A DNA stretch of 64,000 nt from Helichrysum umbraculigerum. Taxonomy: Eukaryota > Streptophyta > Magnoliopsida > Asterales > Asteraceae. The DNA lies in NCBI GenBank assembly GCA_949592205.1, contig CATIUR010000001.1, positions 216,200,250-216,264,249 of the forward strand, given 5' to 3'. Below, piece after piece: positions 12,302-24,044 of this stretch (within the stretch, counting starts at the first letter, position 1; the number at the start of each line of letters is the position of its first letter). Under the pieces are notes generated by a model. It searched no databases, was not told where the DNA came from, and saw nothing but the letters and a program-made list of their open reading frames with translations. The position numbers and the translations under genes are program-made.

Positions 12302-13250
12302 GATATAGATCGAGATACGGTTTTGGCATTCGTTGTTGAACGTTAAACATTGTCATTTGGCGAAAATTCATTTTATTACTGAATTTGACTGACTAGCTGC
12401 TCTACTATATCTCATGAATTATGGAAGTCGCAGTATATTTATTATATTGAACTTTGCTAACAAGGTTTCATACTACCCTTGATTTACTGAGAAGTTATCG
12501 CCAGGGATGATATTGAGCAGAGTTTTTCATTGATCATCAGACATGAAACTAAAATGTGAGGATGTAATATATAGTATATGTACAAGGTTTTCATTTACAA
12601 GATAAACATAAACATCCAAATAAAAATTAACTATATATACAATCCCAATTTGAACCCCTTCTCTTTTGACATCTGATCAGTTGTATTTGTTATCTATAGA
12701 TGGAGCCTGAAAATAATCAAATTAAATGGAAGATTGTACATGTTCAAAACGTGACACTCCGTAACTATGTAACTCGTTACAGAAATGTTCAATACCAAAA
12801 TGGAAGTTTAGTTTAGACCTGTGCCTAAAAACACGGGCCCGGTTGAGCAGTTGTGGTGGACAAACACGAACGTACAGCAAGCACAGTGTTGGCTCACTCT
12901 CAGTGAAAATGAGAAAGAAAAACTCATTTTCAACCCTGAATTTCGCATGAAAGGGAGGTGATAGATACAACACTAAATTTGTTCCCTACACCACACTGTA
13001 CAAGACTTAAAGCCCACATTATAAGTATACTGTAGCATTACTTTGGTATATTAATCAAATTATAAGTTGTATTTATCTCCCCGCATGAAATGTGTCTAAC
13101 GGGCCTAAAACTTAATTCTTTAAGAAAATAATAAAGTACCAGGCTTTTGGATAATAGCTAACGGGCCATAATGATATTATCTTACCTTTTTAGGATATTG
13201 TTGGGCCAAGTCGAGGCTTGGGCCAAGTCGAGGCTTGGGCCTATGTCTTG
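12302..13250. other. Intergenic sequence
   Basis: No gene is recognised. An 83-codon minus-strand frame at 12722-12973 lacks domain features. A short direct repeat of TTGGGCCAAGTCGAGGC is seen at about 13200-13240. Confidence 0.45.
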
Positions 13251-13258
13251 TATGAGAC

Positions 13259-13609
13259 TAGACGTGAACAAAGTCAGGTATTAGCCCGACCTGTACCCGG
13301 AACCCGAACCGGGTTTTAGGTCAAAGGACGAGAACCAGTTTGTTGACCTACCCGACCCGACCCGGGTTTTTGACCCAAGGATACCGGTTTTTAAACCGGG
13401 TTTTTCCGGGTTTTATACCGGGTTTTCCAACCTGACCCGTATCGTACCCGGTCCCAACTCGATTTGAATTTCAAAAACCCAACCCGGGTCCCTACCCGCC
13501 GGGTACGAAAAAAACCCGAACCGGGTTCAAAAAAACCGGTTTTTTTCGGGTTCGGTTCCGGGTTTTTTTCCGGGTTCGGTTCCAGGTACGGGTTTTTTGT
13601 TCACGACTA
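13259..13609. mobile_element. hAT-type MITE with CCGGGTT-rich interior and 8-bp TSD
   Basis: Identical TATGAGAC lies at 13251-13258 and 13610-13617. The termini TAGACGTGAACAAAG and TTGTTCACGACTA form an inverted repeat, as in hAT elements. The 351-bp interior is unusual: it is built almost wholly from variants of AACCCGG and CCGGGTTTT, with blocks such as CCCGACCCGACCCGGG and CGGGTTCGGTTCCGGG. No coding capacity. Confidence 0.9.
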
Positions 13610-13617
13610 TATGAGAC

Positions 13618-13961
13618 TATGAGTACTGTTAACGACTTTCAAATTCGATACTAATCATATGACAATAAACACGCACAAGTCAAAGTCAAAGTCAAAGTCA
13701 AGTCAAAGTTATCTTTAATGCCAATCCAAATGAAATTCAATATATCTATACACATACAACATTGTATAATCCTCAAACAACAAGTGATAAAAAAAATAAA
13801 AAATGACAAACAATTGTATATCTAATAGTAAGCCCTATATGTGTAAAACACATGATACAAGTATTTCATGTATGATTGAGATTGATTGTTGCTAAGACTT
13901 TGTGTATCTACTGTCGATGATTGCTGCTAGAGATCCAATAAAAAAAATCCAACGACTGTTA
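13618..13961. other. Intergenic sequence and 3' flank of the GT47 gene
   Basis: Contains a short (GTCAAA)n tract near 13679-13706 and A-rich DNA. It should include the 3' UTR of the minus-strand GT47 gene. Nothing else is recognised. Confidence 0.5.
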
Positions 13962-16559
13962 TTACCTCAGATTTACTCTAAAGACTCGATTATACCAAAT
14001 CGAATGAAGTATCATATGAAAGATATCATACTTCACAGGCTTAACGTGCCAAAGAAAATGTTGTTGTACCTGTTTTACCCTCTCCTGCATAACCAAGTAC
14101 CTCGAGTCTGAAATCGAAAGAAGAATGTTCTTCAAATTCGGGATATCTTTCTCCTTTACGAAAACAGCAAACGATTCCCAATTCAAAATTTCAAAAAAAG
14201 GAGGGACAAAATTGTCAGATATAATAACAGGAACACACTCGTAAAAGATGGCCTCCACCACTCTAGGACTATTGACCTCATAACCCTTTGCGCATATACA
14301 ATACTTGCTACTCTTCATGTATTGTATATAGATGTTATTGTGTTTAGATTTTGGAAGCTTCCCGAAAATTTTCATGTCAGGGTCTTTGTTTTGCCAGTGT
14401 TGTAGAAGAATTGGACGGAGGTTACCGTGCATTCGGCCTGCAAAGAACGCAAGTGTTGAGCGTTGGGAAGCGGGTTGCCCACCGAATTGTCTTAATGGAT
14501 TTTTAGCTGAGCTAATGAGTGTTTCCGCTAAAGCTACGTCTTTTCCTAATTTGAATCCTTCTCTTTTGACATCCGAGTTGCACATAGCCCTTATGCAACT
14601 ATCCATATATTTTTCTGTAATGGCTGGGGCCTGAAAAGGTTGAAATGGAAGCAATTATATCAAAACAATTTAAAAATAAGATAAGTTGTATCTATAATTA
14701 TCATAGTAATTCCAATACAGAAGCTCTCAATTATGTTTTACTCTAGACAGCCAAGAACATACTCTGGTTCTGATATAAGAAATACAAGAGTTGAAAAGAT
14801 TTGTTTAATGAAAAACAGACCTTCGTGCAAAAGAAATTAAATCATTATGAAACAAGCGACTCCAAGAATTTCTTAAATAATTTAGTAGTTAGTACTATAG
14901 CTAAAGTTGCAAGTTCGAATGGTCAATTCGGGTTATGTTATTTTAAGGGCCCAAATGGGTATACAAAAATATAATGTAAAAAGAACCAGCCAATGGGTCA
15001 AACTGGTTGCACGTCGCTCAAGCATATTCTAACGCATAAAACCTCGTATATCACTTTATTAACAAAATTAGATAAATAAAAAAAAATACATGGCTTGTGT
15101 AACCATATTTGACATACCAGTAAATTCCTACAAGAAAAAAATGGACAAGAAGTGTTTGGGGGAAACCAAACCCAACCCGTATCAGCCTGCACCCAAAAAG
15201 TTTACATGTTTTGACCCAAACCTATTTTGACCCGTTACCAAGCCCACCCATTTTTCCATTAGTAACTATCATTATGAAAACACAGGTCACGTTGAGGATC
15301 TTATAGCTTACCCAGTCGTGACAAGCAACGAAGAAATGATCAGATCCACCGGTTCTGTTCCAGAATTTATATTTCCCAACAATCAAGTCAAGGTAGTTCT
15401 TCATGTACTCTTCCAAGTTTTTGCGACTGTGAGAGTCGGGTACGTATAGTTTTACTTCTAACATTCGAGAGCTAAAAGGGAAATAAAATAAATGTGCTTC
15501 TTTTGGGTTTTTAGTAACAAAATGTTGGCTCTCCTTCATATGCTTCATAAACCATCCTTCAGATGCATATATTCCCTTAAGGACTGCTTGTGGCTGGTGA
15601 AATATAGGCTTTTCTCCCTCCTTGTAAATGTATACCTTAAGAGTCTTTTCCATTAATTCATAGCTCCTGAAGTTAGTAAATTTGATTAAATCGTAAGAAT
15701 TCACGTGCAGCCATCTATTAACTCATTACTTCAACACAAACGTTCTTACCTCTTAAACCTTGAAACGTTAACGTACAAGGAAGGATGTAGTGCAGGATCA
15801 TTTTCATTGATCGGAGCATTCTCAATCTGCAATTTTGCGTCTAGTAATTCTTGATCAGCTAATGACGACCATCGTGGTTTCTATATATATAAAAAATCAA
15901 GCATATAGCCGATAAGAATTTCATTTTGACTAGAGCGACTCCATGAGATCGATCGTAACAGAAGCTAGAAAAGAGTTTCATACCATTGAACGAGATAAAG
16001 CACGGCTATGAACTAACATATCATGCATATCTGAGATCGTCACTACGTCCCTCATTGGAGGAACTTCACTTGCAGATGCTTTATCGTCTAAATGAACAGG
16101 TTTTGTCTGTGATTCTTTATAATTTTGGAACGATTTTGATGCATCTTTATCTGAATTAGATGTGTCGTGCTCCAAAACTAATGTAGAATCGTTTAGTGTA
16201 GGATTGACTGTCGTGGGGAGTGTTATATCAAGTGATTTAATAGGTGCTAAAGGGATTGCAGGCATAGGACTTAAAGCATCATTTACATTGTCTTCTAACG
16301 TTGGATTACTAACATAACTTGTATTTGAGGCATAATCATGAGTGATATCCTCAAATATTTGAGGTCTTTGTGAGGAAGCCTCGGGTTGATAGCTTCCATT
16401 TACGTCGACTATATGCGCCTTGCTGGCAGAAAATAATGATGATACAACATTACCATACGGAAACTCGAAATATTGGAGCATCATAAACACCGCAAATACC
16501 GATGCCACAAGCCACACCAATCTCTTGGTTTCCAGTAAATACTGAATTTCGTGACCCAT
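13962..16559 (-). CDS. GT47 exostosin-family glycosyltransferase (At5g03795/At3g07620-like)
   Basis: Model: complement of 13962-14630, 15312-15666, 15750-15880 and 15984-16559, 1731 nt or 576 residues, all GT-AG introns in phase. The start MGHEIQYLLETKR was chosen over an upstream in-frame Met because it gives the family's usual N-terminus: a short cytosolic tail, a signal anchor (residues ~14-33) and the YFEFPYGN segment. A variable Ser/Thr/Pro-rich stem follows to ~190, then KPRWSSLADQELLDAK, SYELMEKTLKVYIY and the exostosin domain. The last exon has KSSKYCICAKGYEVNSPRVV and FYECVPVIISDNFVPPF, the conserved nucleotide-sugar binding core, and ends at the typical HSIWYNRV tail. Expected to be a Golgi type II membrane enzyme acting on cell-wall polysaccharide or glycoprotein; substrate is not predictable. 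No lesions seen, so probably functional. Confidence 0.93.
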
Positions 16560-17200
16560 AGTATCAAGGCAGTTGAAATGGCACTCGAAACACACGAATC
16601 CTACCACCGCTGCAAATCGAATCAGGTTTATTTTAAACAAAAATGTCGTACCAATTTACCAAGAACCGCCTCCGTAGCAGTCCATGTAAAATTTTCCAAA
16701 ATGTGACAAAATGGATTTTACACTCATAATTTCCCAAAGGCAAAAAATATTACATACCACGATCGAAAAAAATGTCAATTATTCGATCTAAACAACCGTA
16801 ATCATTATCGTTATGGTAAAATGCTTAATTAAAGCCCTAATTAACATCAAACATAATCCAATTACACAATCAAAATTGTATCAAATTCCATCAGAAAAAT
16901 AAAAACAGAGTAACATGTAAATAAAAACGTTACAAATTCAATACATGTTATTTTCTACTACTTTTATAGACGAATTTATACGGATCTTACTTTACATTAA
17001 TCAATCGAAGAAATTGATTTAAATAAAAACAAATAAAAATGGTAAAAGAGAAATAATAATTAATAAATAATAAAAGTATATTAGGTTTGAAAGTTACCAG
17101 TAGTATAGCAGTAGCAGCCATGAACGAGCGATTTTGAGGTTGGTTTTGATTGATGACAAACGTGAAGCAGAAGCAAATTAGGAGAATAATGGTAGTGTTG
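16560..17200 (-). other. Probable 5' UTR exons and leader intron of the GT47 gene
   Basis: A donor-like CTACTG|GTAACT ends a candidate leader exon at 17098. A good acceptor (GATTTGCAG) at 16610-16611 would begin a second leader segment at 16609, joined to the coding start at 16559. The leader contains an upstream ATG at about 17120; joining the exons in any phase gives an early stop, so it would be a short upstream ORF rather than extra coding sequence. The transcription start was not located. Confidence 0.4.
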
Positions 17201-18044
17201 GTTTTGCTGGCTGACTGACTTTTTTATTGATTGGGAAATTGATGTTCGAGTTGTTATAATATCTTTTTTAATTTTTTATTTAAGTAAGTTAGTATATGTT
17301 TCAGATTTAGTCCTTTTACTTTCGTTTTACTATGTTTAGGTTTTTGAAAGTTTTGAATTGTGCCACTGAAGTTTTAGCTTTTCAAGTTATAGCTTAAATC
17401 ACAAGGGCTTCCTTAAATAAGTTGGATTGTTTAGATTGAAGAAACATGTGGGGGAATGATAACTTGTACCCTAAAGGTATAATTGTGATTTATATTATTT
17501 ATGGATAATTTAACTTTATTAAATGACCTTTAACTTATGCACCTAAGGCACAAGTTAGATAATCAGCCTAAAATTCGGGTTGTTTAGAAAAACAGTTAAA
17601 TTGATAAGAATTTAAAGTAAAGAAGGTTACTCATACAATGTATTTTGATTTTCAAAATAAGTAACTAACTTAACAATCTAAAATAGTTATTTAATTTAAA
17701 CTTTGCTATAAACTTTACAAATAAATTCCCTTCAGACCCTTACCATATGACATTGATTGTTGTGACCAACACTAAAGAGCCGAATATTTCAAACTTGCTG
17801 CAAAGAATCTACTGACTCGTTTTTGCATTATGTCAAATTCAAAGGGACTATGGTGACGCTAATTAAAATATAAGGTAGTAAGTGTAAAGTGTTTTGTACT
17901 GCAATAGCGGAAAAGGCGCTAATTATTGAAGACTTTTTAACGTAAAGCGAGCAGGAGCGTGTACCAGTAATAATTTCAATCACTTTTTTTATTATTATCA
18001 AAGTTGCTATAAAAACTTAAAAAGCACATGAATTGTCCTTACAA
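17201..18044. other. Presumed promoter of the GT47 gene and intergenic DNA
   Basis: AT-rich sequence upstream of the minus-strand GT47 gene. No coding frame or transposon end is recognised before the Helitron start at 18045. Confidence 0.45.
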
Positions 18045-18910
18045 TCTTCTTTATATATTATAATAGAGTGTTAATTAGGTTGTCATTATAAATTTAGTAA
18101 ATCCTAATTTAATCCTAACCCTTCATTAATTAACCCTTCAAATCTAAACCTTTGATAATCTCTTAATTAAATGACTACCTAAATAGTAAAGGAGTGTTTT
18201 TCAAAAGTCCTAATTGTCCTTCTTAAATATATTACAAAATTTAATTTGATTTAATCAAAGAAAAAAGAAAATTACATTGGCCCGTATTTTATTTTGATTA
18301 GTAATAAAAAAAGGAAAAAAAGAAGAAAAAAAGAAAACAGTAAATACAAAACTAATGAACGACAAGTAAAACCCCAATCAACGGCAAAACCCACGCTTCC
18401 AGATGCCATCCTTCTTGCTAATCGAAAATTCTTACCAATCGAAAATTCTTTGATCAAACCATTCACTCCTCACAAGCGAAAGTCAAAAGCGGAAGTTAAA
18501 ACAAAGGTATGAATCCTTTTTAGTTTCTTATGAATTTTTATATAGGTTATTGTTACGGAATAGTAGCATCCTTTGATTGTGATGTTAAGAACTTAAGATT
18601 GTTGATAATTGCAATTGGAACGTGTAATTTAATTTTGAGAATTTTAGGTTAAAACATTGAATAATTTTGGGTAAATAAAGATGCAGAGCCAATTGGAACG
18701 TGTAATTGAATTTTGAGAATTTATATTTGTGTGAATCGATCAATAAACCAAATTCATCTGGTAAAAGCTTTTTTGATCCTTTGGAATCTAAACGATTATT
18801 CTGAAATATTTCATACATAGGGTGTAATTTCTGCTTTAATTCGCTCTCCAAATAGAATCGTATTTTGTTCTTCTTTTTGATCCATTTTTCTCTATTTTTT
18901 TCAGCGGAAA

Positions 18911-19072
18911 ATCAATTGAATGGCGGATGCTCACGCAGTATTGCTCCTAATCGAATTATATGCAGAGATTCACGATGAGAGTCATCTAAATCGGAATCAT
19001 TTTACCATTTTGGCAACCGATGTGATTTATCGAGTTGTTCATTATGATGTCGATTGCGTTTTCATGTATTGA
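18911..19072 (+). pseudogene. Exon-like fragment in the Helitron, unknown origin
   Basis: After a good acceptor (TTTTTTTCAG near 18900) an ATG at 18920 opens a frame starting MADAHAVLLLIELYAEIH and running about 50 codons to a stop. The start context is plausible. I do not recognise the family. A later piece at 19146-19182 (frame IDVGNAEDFMR) has splice-like borders but does not join in phase to the next candidate exon at 20014, so no whole gene can be assembled. Confidence 0.3.
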
Positions 19073-21969
19073 TGTCGATTTTGGTATTTTGTCACGAGGA
19101 ATTTCCTTACGTTCATCATCTTGTAATGCATTTTCTGTTGTCAGATATTGACGTAGGGAATGCAGAAGATTTTATGAGGTATTCTTATAAGTGTATTGTC
19201 TTAATATTCTATGATTTTTAGGGATTGATGGAGCTTGATGTGTGAAAAAGATCTGTTTGTAAAATTCGGTAATGTATAAGAGAAATTGATGACAGTAAGT
19301 GATATGAGTTTTTTGACTATCGGGTGATTCTATTTTGCCTGCTTCTTTGTATCTCAGTTTTTTTACACCTCATGCGATTGGATTGAAAAATAATAACCGG
19401 CATGATCAAATAGAAGGTGTTGCGGGCCTAAAAACGAGTTATGCAAGATCAAACATTATAAATAGAGAAAATCATGACTAACTGTAACTGATTTAAATTA
19501 AAAGAGATTTGGTTGATGAGTTTGGTAGTATCCCTTTATTCCAGTGTTTCTAACTTTGCCAATATGGGGTGCGTAGTCCACCCTGGGATTTACCATTGGT
19601 CTTTAGTGGATATATAATCTCAATCAATAAAGAGTGTGTGATCATATTCATTCGCTAAAACAAAAGGACTGAGCTAGAAAAGATTGAACTAAAATGCATC
19701 ATTGAATAGGATTCTAACTGATTCTTCTCTTGCAAGCTTGACACAGATGGCCACATCATCCTTGATGTACTCAAAGACTGACATATCTGTTTTCACATGT
19801 TAGTACACAAACCACCTATTTGACCGTCTCTTCTTAATGCGTTTATTCAAACTCTATCTCTTGCAGTTCTTAACCTTGCTTAGGTGTTTGCGTATATAGG
19901 CTGATGTGTCCCTAGGATGTATGTGAATTAATATTACTTACTTCTGCTTATGTTGATAAGTATATGACACATGTGCGATTTTAAAGCGTTTGTTATATTC
20001 TTAATTTTTTAGGTGGAACAACCAAATCCACAAAGAGCTTTGAATTACATTAGGTAAGACTTTCTCTTTATCTATGCACTATTTATTAGTAACGGTCTAT
20101 TTTATATGTTACTTCTTTTTCAATTGGCATATCATCTTTATAACTATGTGGATGGAAAATCTCTACAAAATTGTTGGAATATTGAAAATTGATTACTCAA
20201 ACTTTTTGGATGACATTAATGTCTGTGAGTGTGTAATTATTTCTTTCAAGAAGAGGTGCTTGTGTTTTTTAATACCGATTTAGTTACAAAAGGCTCAATT
20301 TTGGTTGTTTTTTTCTAAATGATTCAGATCAAAACTTTAGCTAAAGGGGATGGGCCAAATTAGTCAAACGAGTTGAAAGTCACCCAAATGGTACCGTTAA
20401 TGCATATGCTATAAGGCTCGTGATACAATATTGAAACTGGTTAACGTTTTAAGGTTTGTAGTCCTTTATAAGTGAATCTACAATAAATGTGGCACAATAG
20501 GTATATTTGATTTAGTGGTTTTTTGCATTCAATTTTTTTTGGATATGTTTGACATGTACAACCTGATGACCTGTTTTATTTTTACTTCATTTTTATAATT
20601 ACATGTTTCACATGCCAGTGGTAAAACACAACCTAAAGCTACCTGTTCCACTTACTATGCAGAAAACTTCAGCAAATCTATAAAGTAGTCGATTTGTTTA
20701 CCCCTTCATTAAATTACTTGGCTCTGCCCTAGCATTGTCTATTGTCTAATGTTTATCGATTTCACTCGGCATATAAGAGCTTATTTTACTTTGATCTAAT
20801 TGTATATCTGCAACTAAAAGTGTTCATATATTGTGTTGCTCTATCCCAATTCAAATTCTATCACGTAAATGAGAGGTAGTTAAATAGATGAGTGGGTTGG
20901 GAAATGTGTCAAAATGGGCTGGGTTGACCCGTAAACATTTTTTTTTATTTCAATAATTGTCTAAATCTCTGAGATTTTCTTCTTATGCTTCTGTGTACTT
21001 GCAGTTGCTATTTTATCTATCAGTTTAGTTGTTACATTTTGAGCCTGCTAGGAATCTCAAATGGTAAATGTCACATATTTTCAGTTTCTAGAGACATAAC
21101 TGTCAGCTAATATCAGTTCATTTATCGTGGTATCAGCTTCTTCTGAATTGTGTAAAATTAATTGATTATAGGTATGGTATGTTAAATTGTTTACTTGCTA
21201 TAATATTTAGTTCCAAAAGGGAAGTCGGTTAAAGATGCATAATGTTTCGCTAAATTGAAATATATTCAAATCAAAATAAGTTTTAGCATATTAGTAGTTT
21301 ATAAAATGGATCAGAAATCGTTTGCTGGTTGATTGGTTGACCATGTCATCTATTTTACACAAGATGTCACCCATGTTTGTATTGCATATATAGGTGTTCC
21401 GTAGTTACACATACGTGTGGCAAGATGGGTGGTGGGTTAGTTATCTGAGTGATGTTAAAAAATGCCTTTTTAAAGTACGGGTGAAAACGACATCTTTAAA
21501 ATTGAAATAAAAAATAGTTTACACGGGAGTGTTGGAACTTCAACTTACCGTCACTAACGGAATGACATGGGCTGAAATGTATTATCATGTAGGTTCATAC
21601 GCAAGCACATAACAAAATCCTGCATCATCATATTCCCATAAAAAGGAAAATGGGACCAGCTTGGGTTTTATCCTTTGCTAGGTTAGTTCGTACATTGGTC
21701 CATCTGATGTATTCTTTTTGCATCATATTGCATATACTACTACACTTTTGTTATAGCCATTTTGTACCTGGTGCATTGGGTGCACGTGTGTTTCGAGTGT
21801 GCTATTCCCACATGTACTGTCAACTACTGATAGACTATTTTTTGTGCACACCATAACTTACTTACACCCCTACTTTTTGTTTGGAAAATCTGTGTTTGTT
21901 GTCTTGAGCTAGATGCCTGGTTTAGTTCTACATTATGAAAGTATCATACTTTTTCTAAAAATGTTCAGG

Positions 21970-22421
21970 GCCTCAGGGGTGAAGGCAGGTTATGTTCTTG
22001 GTGTTTCAATTTTGGAAATCATACGATTCAGCAGCAATGGTGGCATCCTTAATTGTGGTCCCAGTTCTACTACTTCTGGGAATGCCTTTAGCTGTGTTTT
22101 TTAGTATCTCAAAAGCCCAAATTTTAGGCCGTCGTCTCACAATTCTTTATGGCCATTGTTCATCGTGCTTTCGAGACAACAATATCTGGACTGGTAATTT
22201 ATTAGCTGTTTTTTGTTATTGTTTATTTATTATTTGGTCCGTTATTTGTTGATAACTTTTTACTCATGATCAATTATTCAATTATCAGTTATTAATTAAT
22301 GTTTCCTAATATAAAGGAACTGAGCTGAACCAAGGTACCTGGAGGCAGCTAATACACACTCTGAATGATGGAAAAACATTTGTATGCGACTTTGAAATCC
22401 AACCAGATGAAGATAAGATTT
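21970..22421 (+). pseudogene. Exon-like fragments with a hydrophobic segment, unknown origin
   Basis: A frame at about 22020-22195 encodes a strongly hydrophobic stretch (ASLIVVPVLLLLGMPLAVF), probably one membrane span, followed by SISKAQILGRR. After an intron-like gap, 22318-22421 encodes GTWRQLIHTLNDGKTF and ends at a stop after an acidic tail. The pieces may derive from one captured gene or several. No family is recognised and no start is evident. Confidence 0.3.
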
Positions 22422-23237
22422 AAGTTGCATATAATCGATTTACGAATGGTTCTACTTATAAGATCGGGTTTAATGTATTGACATGTTCTAACTTGGTTAT
22501 ATCATTTTCTTTAATACGTCTAAATGTATATCAAGTGCAGCTATATTGAAGGTTATAATCCTTCATATATAAAGTTTGGGAGAAAGTGAACAAGTGCTTC
22601 AGGTCAACACTACCAAACCTGTCATTTTAACCCGTACCAATAAATAGAGTTGGCAATCTCAGCTAATTACCATATGTGCCAAACTGCCAATATTGTTTAA
22701 TCACTAAAAAGTTGACTCTAGAATCTCTATCTATTGGATAAAGTATGCCCATTGAGATGCATTCCCAAGAAAGTATCTATGTAAATAAATAACTAAGATC
22801 TTATTTTCAATAGAATGTCTTTTTGGATACATATTGTTTCTATCATGTTTATAACTTTGATTTGAATATCGCCTTAGTACTTCTATAGGAGACTCCAGAT
22901 TTTAACTTAACTTTGTGTTTTATGACAGGTTGAAAGTTGGACTGAATTAGGCCTGTAAAACAGTTCCTAGGATCAGTCCAGTTTTTCTAATCCGGTTTTA
23001 GTCCGGTTCAAAACATATTTCAATGGTATAATGTGCCGTTCATCTTTATTCTACAATACGTAGGCTAACATTATTAACTAAAAAAAATACATGTTTTGAT
23101 TTCTCTAATTTCGTGATACTTCATAAAATTAAAATATACATATCGATAGATACTCATACGAAAAATTAAAAAGAAAATAGAATATAACCTGTATTAGAGT
23201 TATATGATAGCCCGCGAATTCGCGGGTTATAATCTAG

Positions 23238-24044
23238 TATCAATAATAGTAGAATCTCATTGTCACCGTTTCAATTTTATTCTTCATATTTTCTTTTCAT
23301 ACCACCCATTTCTATTAGTATGTCACTATGTCAGTTTTATGCTTAGTTGTGACATCTCATAGTCACCTAACGTTTCCCAAACTTACACACAATTGATAGA
23401 ACGCTACATTGACCGTGTCACTTCAATTTTTGAGACCCACATTTATCAATACATCTTTATTTCTCTACACTAAACAAAACAAAAGGGACGCAATCGATTT
23501 TCTCGTCACTTTCCCAACGTGTCTCAACCGACGCACTCCACCAACACGACGGTTCATCGGTGTCACCAAAACTTATGCGTGTTAAGAGTGGTCTTAGGAT
23601 GTTTCAAAATAAGTATCCACTTTCAATTTTAACCCATCAGAGAGTGTTTAAATGAAAAATAATGAATATTTATCGATTAGAAATATATTTATTGTACTTT
23701 TCTGAGACTATGTAAAAATTTATAGTGAATAATTAAATTGAGAGGGAAGTAGTACTAGATTATTTATTATCAGTCTCTTAAAAAACACAGTTGTAATTCA
23801 TGTACCACCTTTCACCTACTAGTCCATATTTCATTTCCCTTGATATATATACATACTTAACAAATGATTATTGAAAAAAAAAAAAAAAAAAAACTCTCTT
23901 TTTTTTTATCAATTTGTTTATTAACTCAACCTCAGTAACCCGGTGTTAATAATACACAAAATACAATATTTGAACAGGGGAACCCTGGGTTAACCAACTG
24001 CTTTCTCGACACTGTGCATACATCGGTATGTACTAGCAATCGTG
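23238..24044. other. Intergenic sequence downstream of the dioxygenase gene
   Basis: AT-rich DNA with an A20-like run at about 23874-23892 and no coding frame. It should contain the 3' UTR of the minus-strand dioxygenase gene next to 24044. Confidence 0.45.

Larger units (their letters stand above)
18045..23237 (+). mobile_element. Helitron with exon-like captured segments
   Basis: The 5' end TCTTCTTTATATATTATAAT follows an A. The 3' end has the stem CCCGCGAATTCGCGGG, then TTATAATCTAG, then a T, matching the Helitron rule of A|T insertion and a hairpin just before CTAG. The first 35 bases align without gaps to the Helitron at 34028, both ending AATTAGG, and both finish TTATAATCTAGT. The 5.2-kb interior has no Rep/helicase but carries several small exon-like pieces bounded by splice signals (near 18362-18508, 18911-19050, 19146-19182, 20014-20054, 21970-22190 and 22318-22421). 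I do not recognise their parent genes. The element lies between GT47 and the dioxygenase gene. Confidence 0.75.

Noticed and set aside
14998..15192. 64-codon frame in an intron of the GT47 gene
   Set aside because: Lies wholly between well-defined splice sites with correct phase; intronic chance frame.
23260..23760. Possible MITE near 23600 (TCAAAATAAGTATCCACTTTCA resembling Stowaway interiors)
   Set aside because: No paired terminal repeats or TA duplication could be found.
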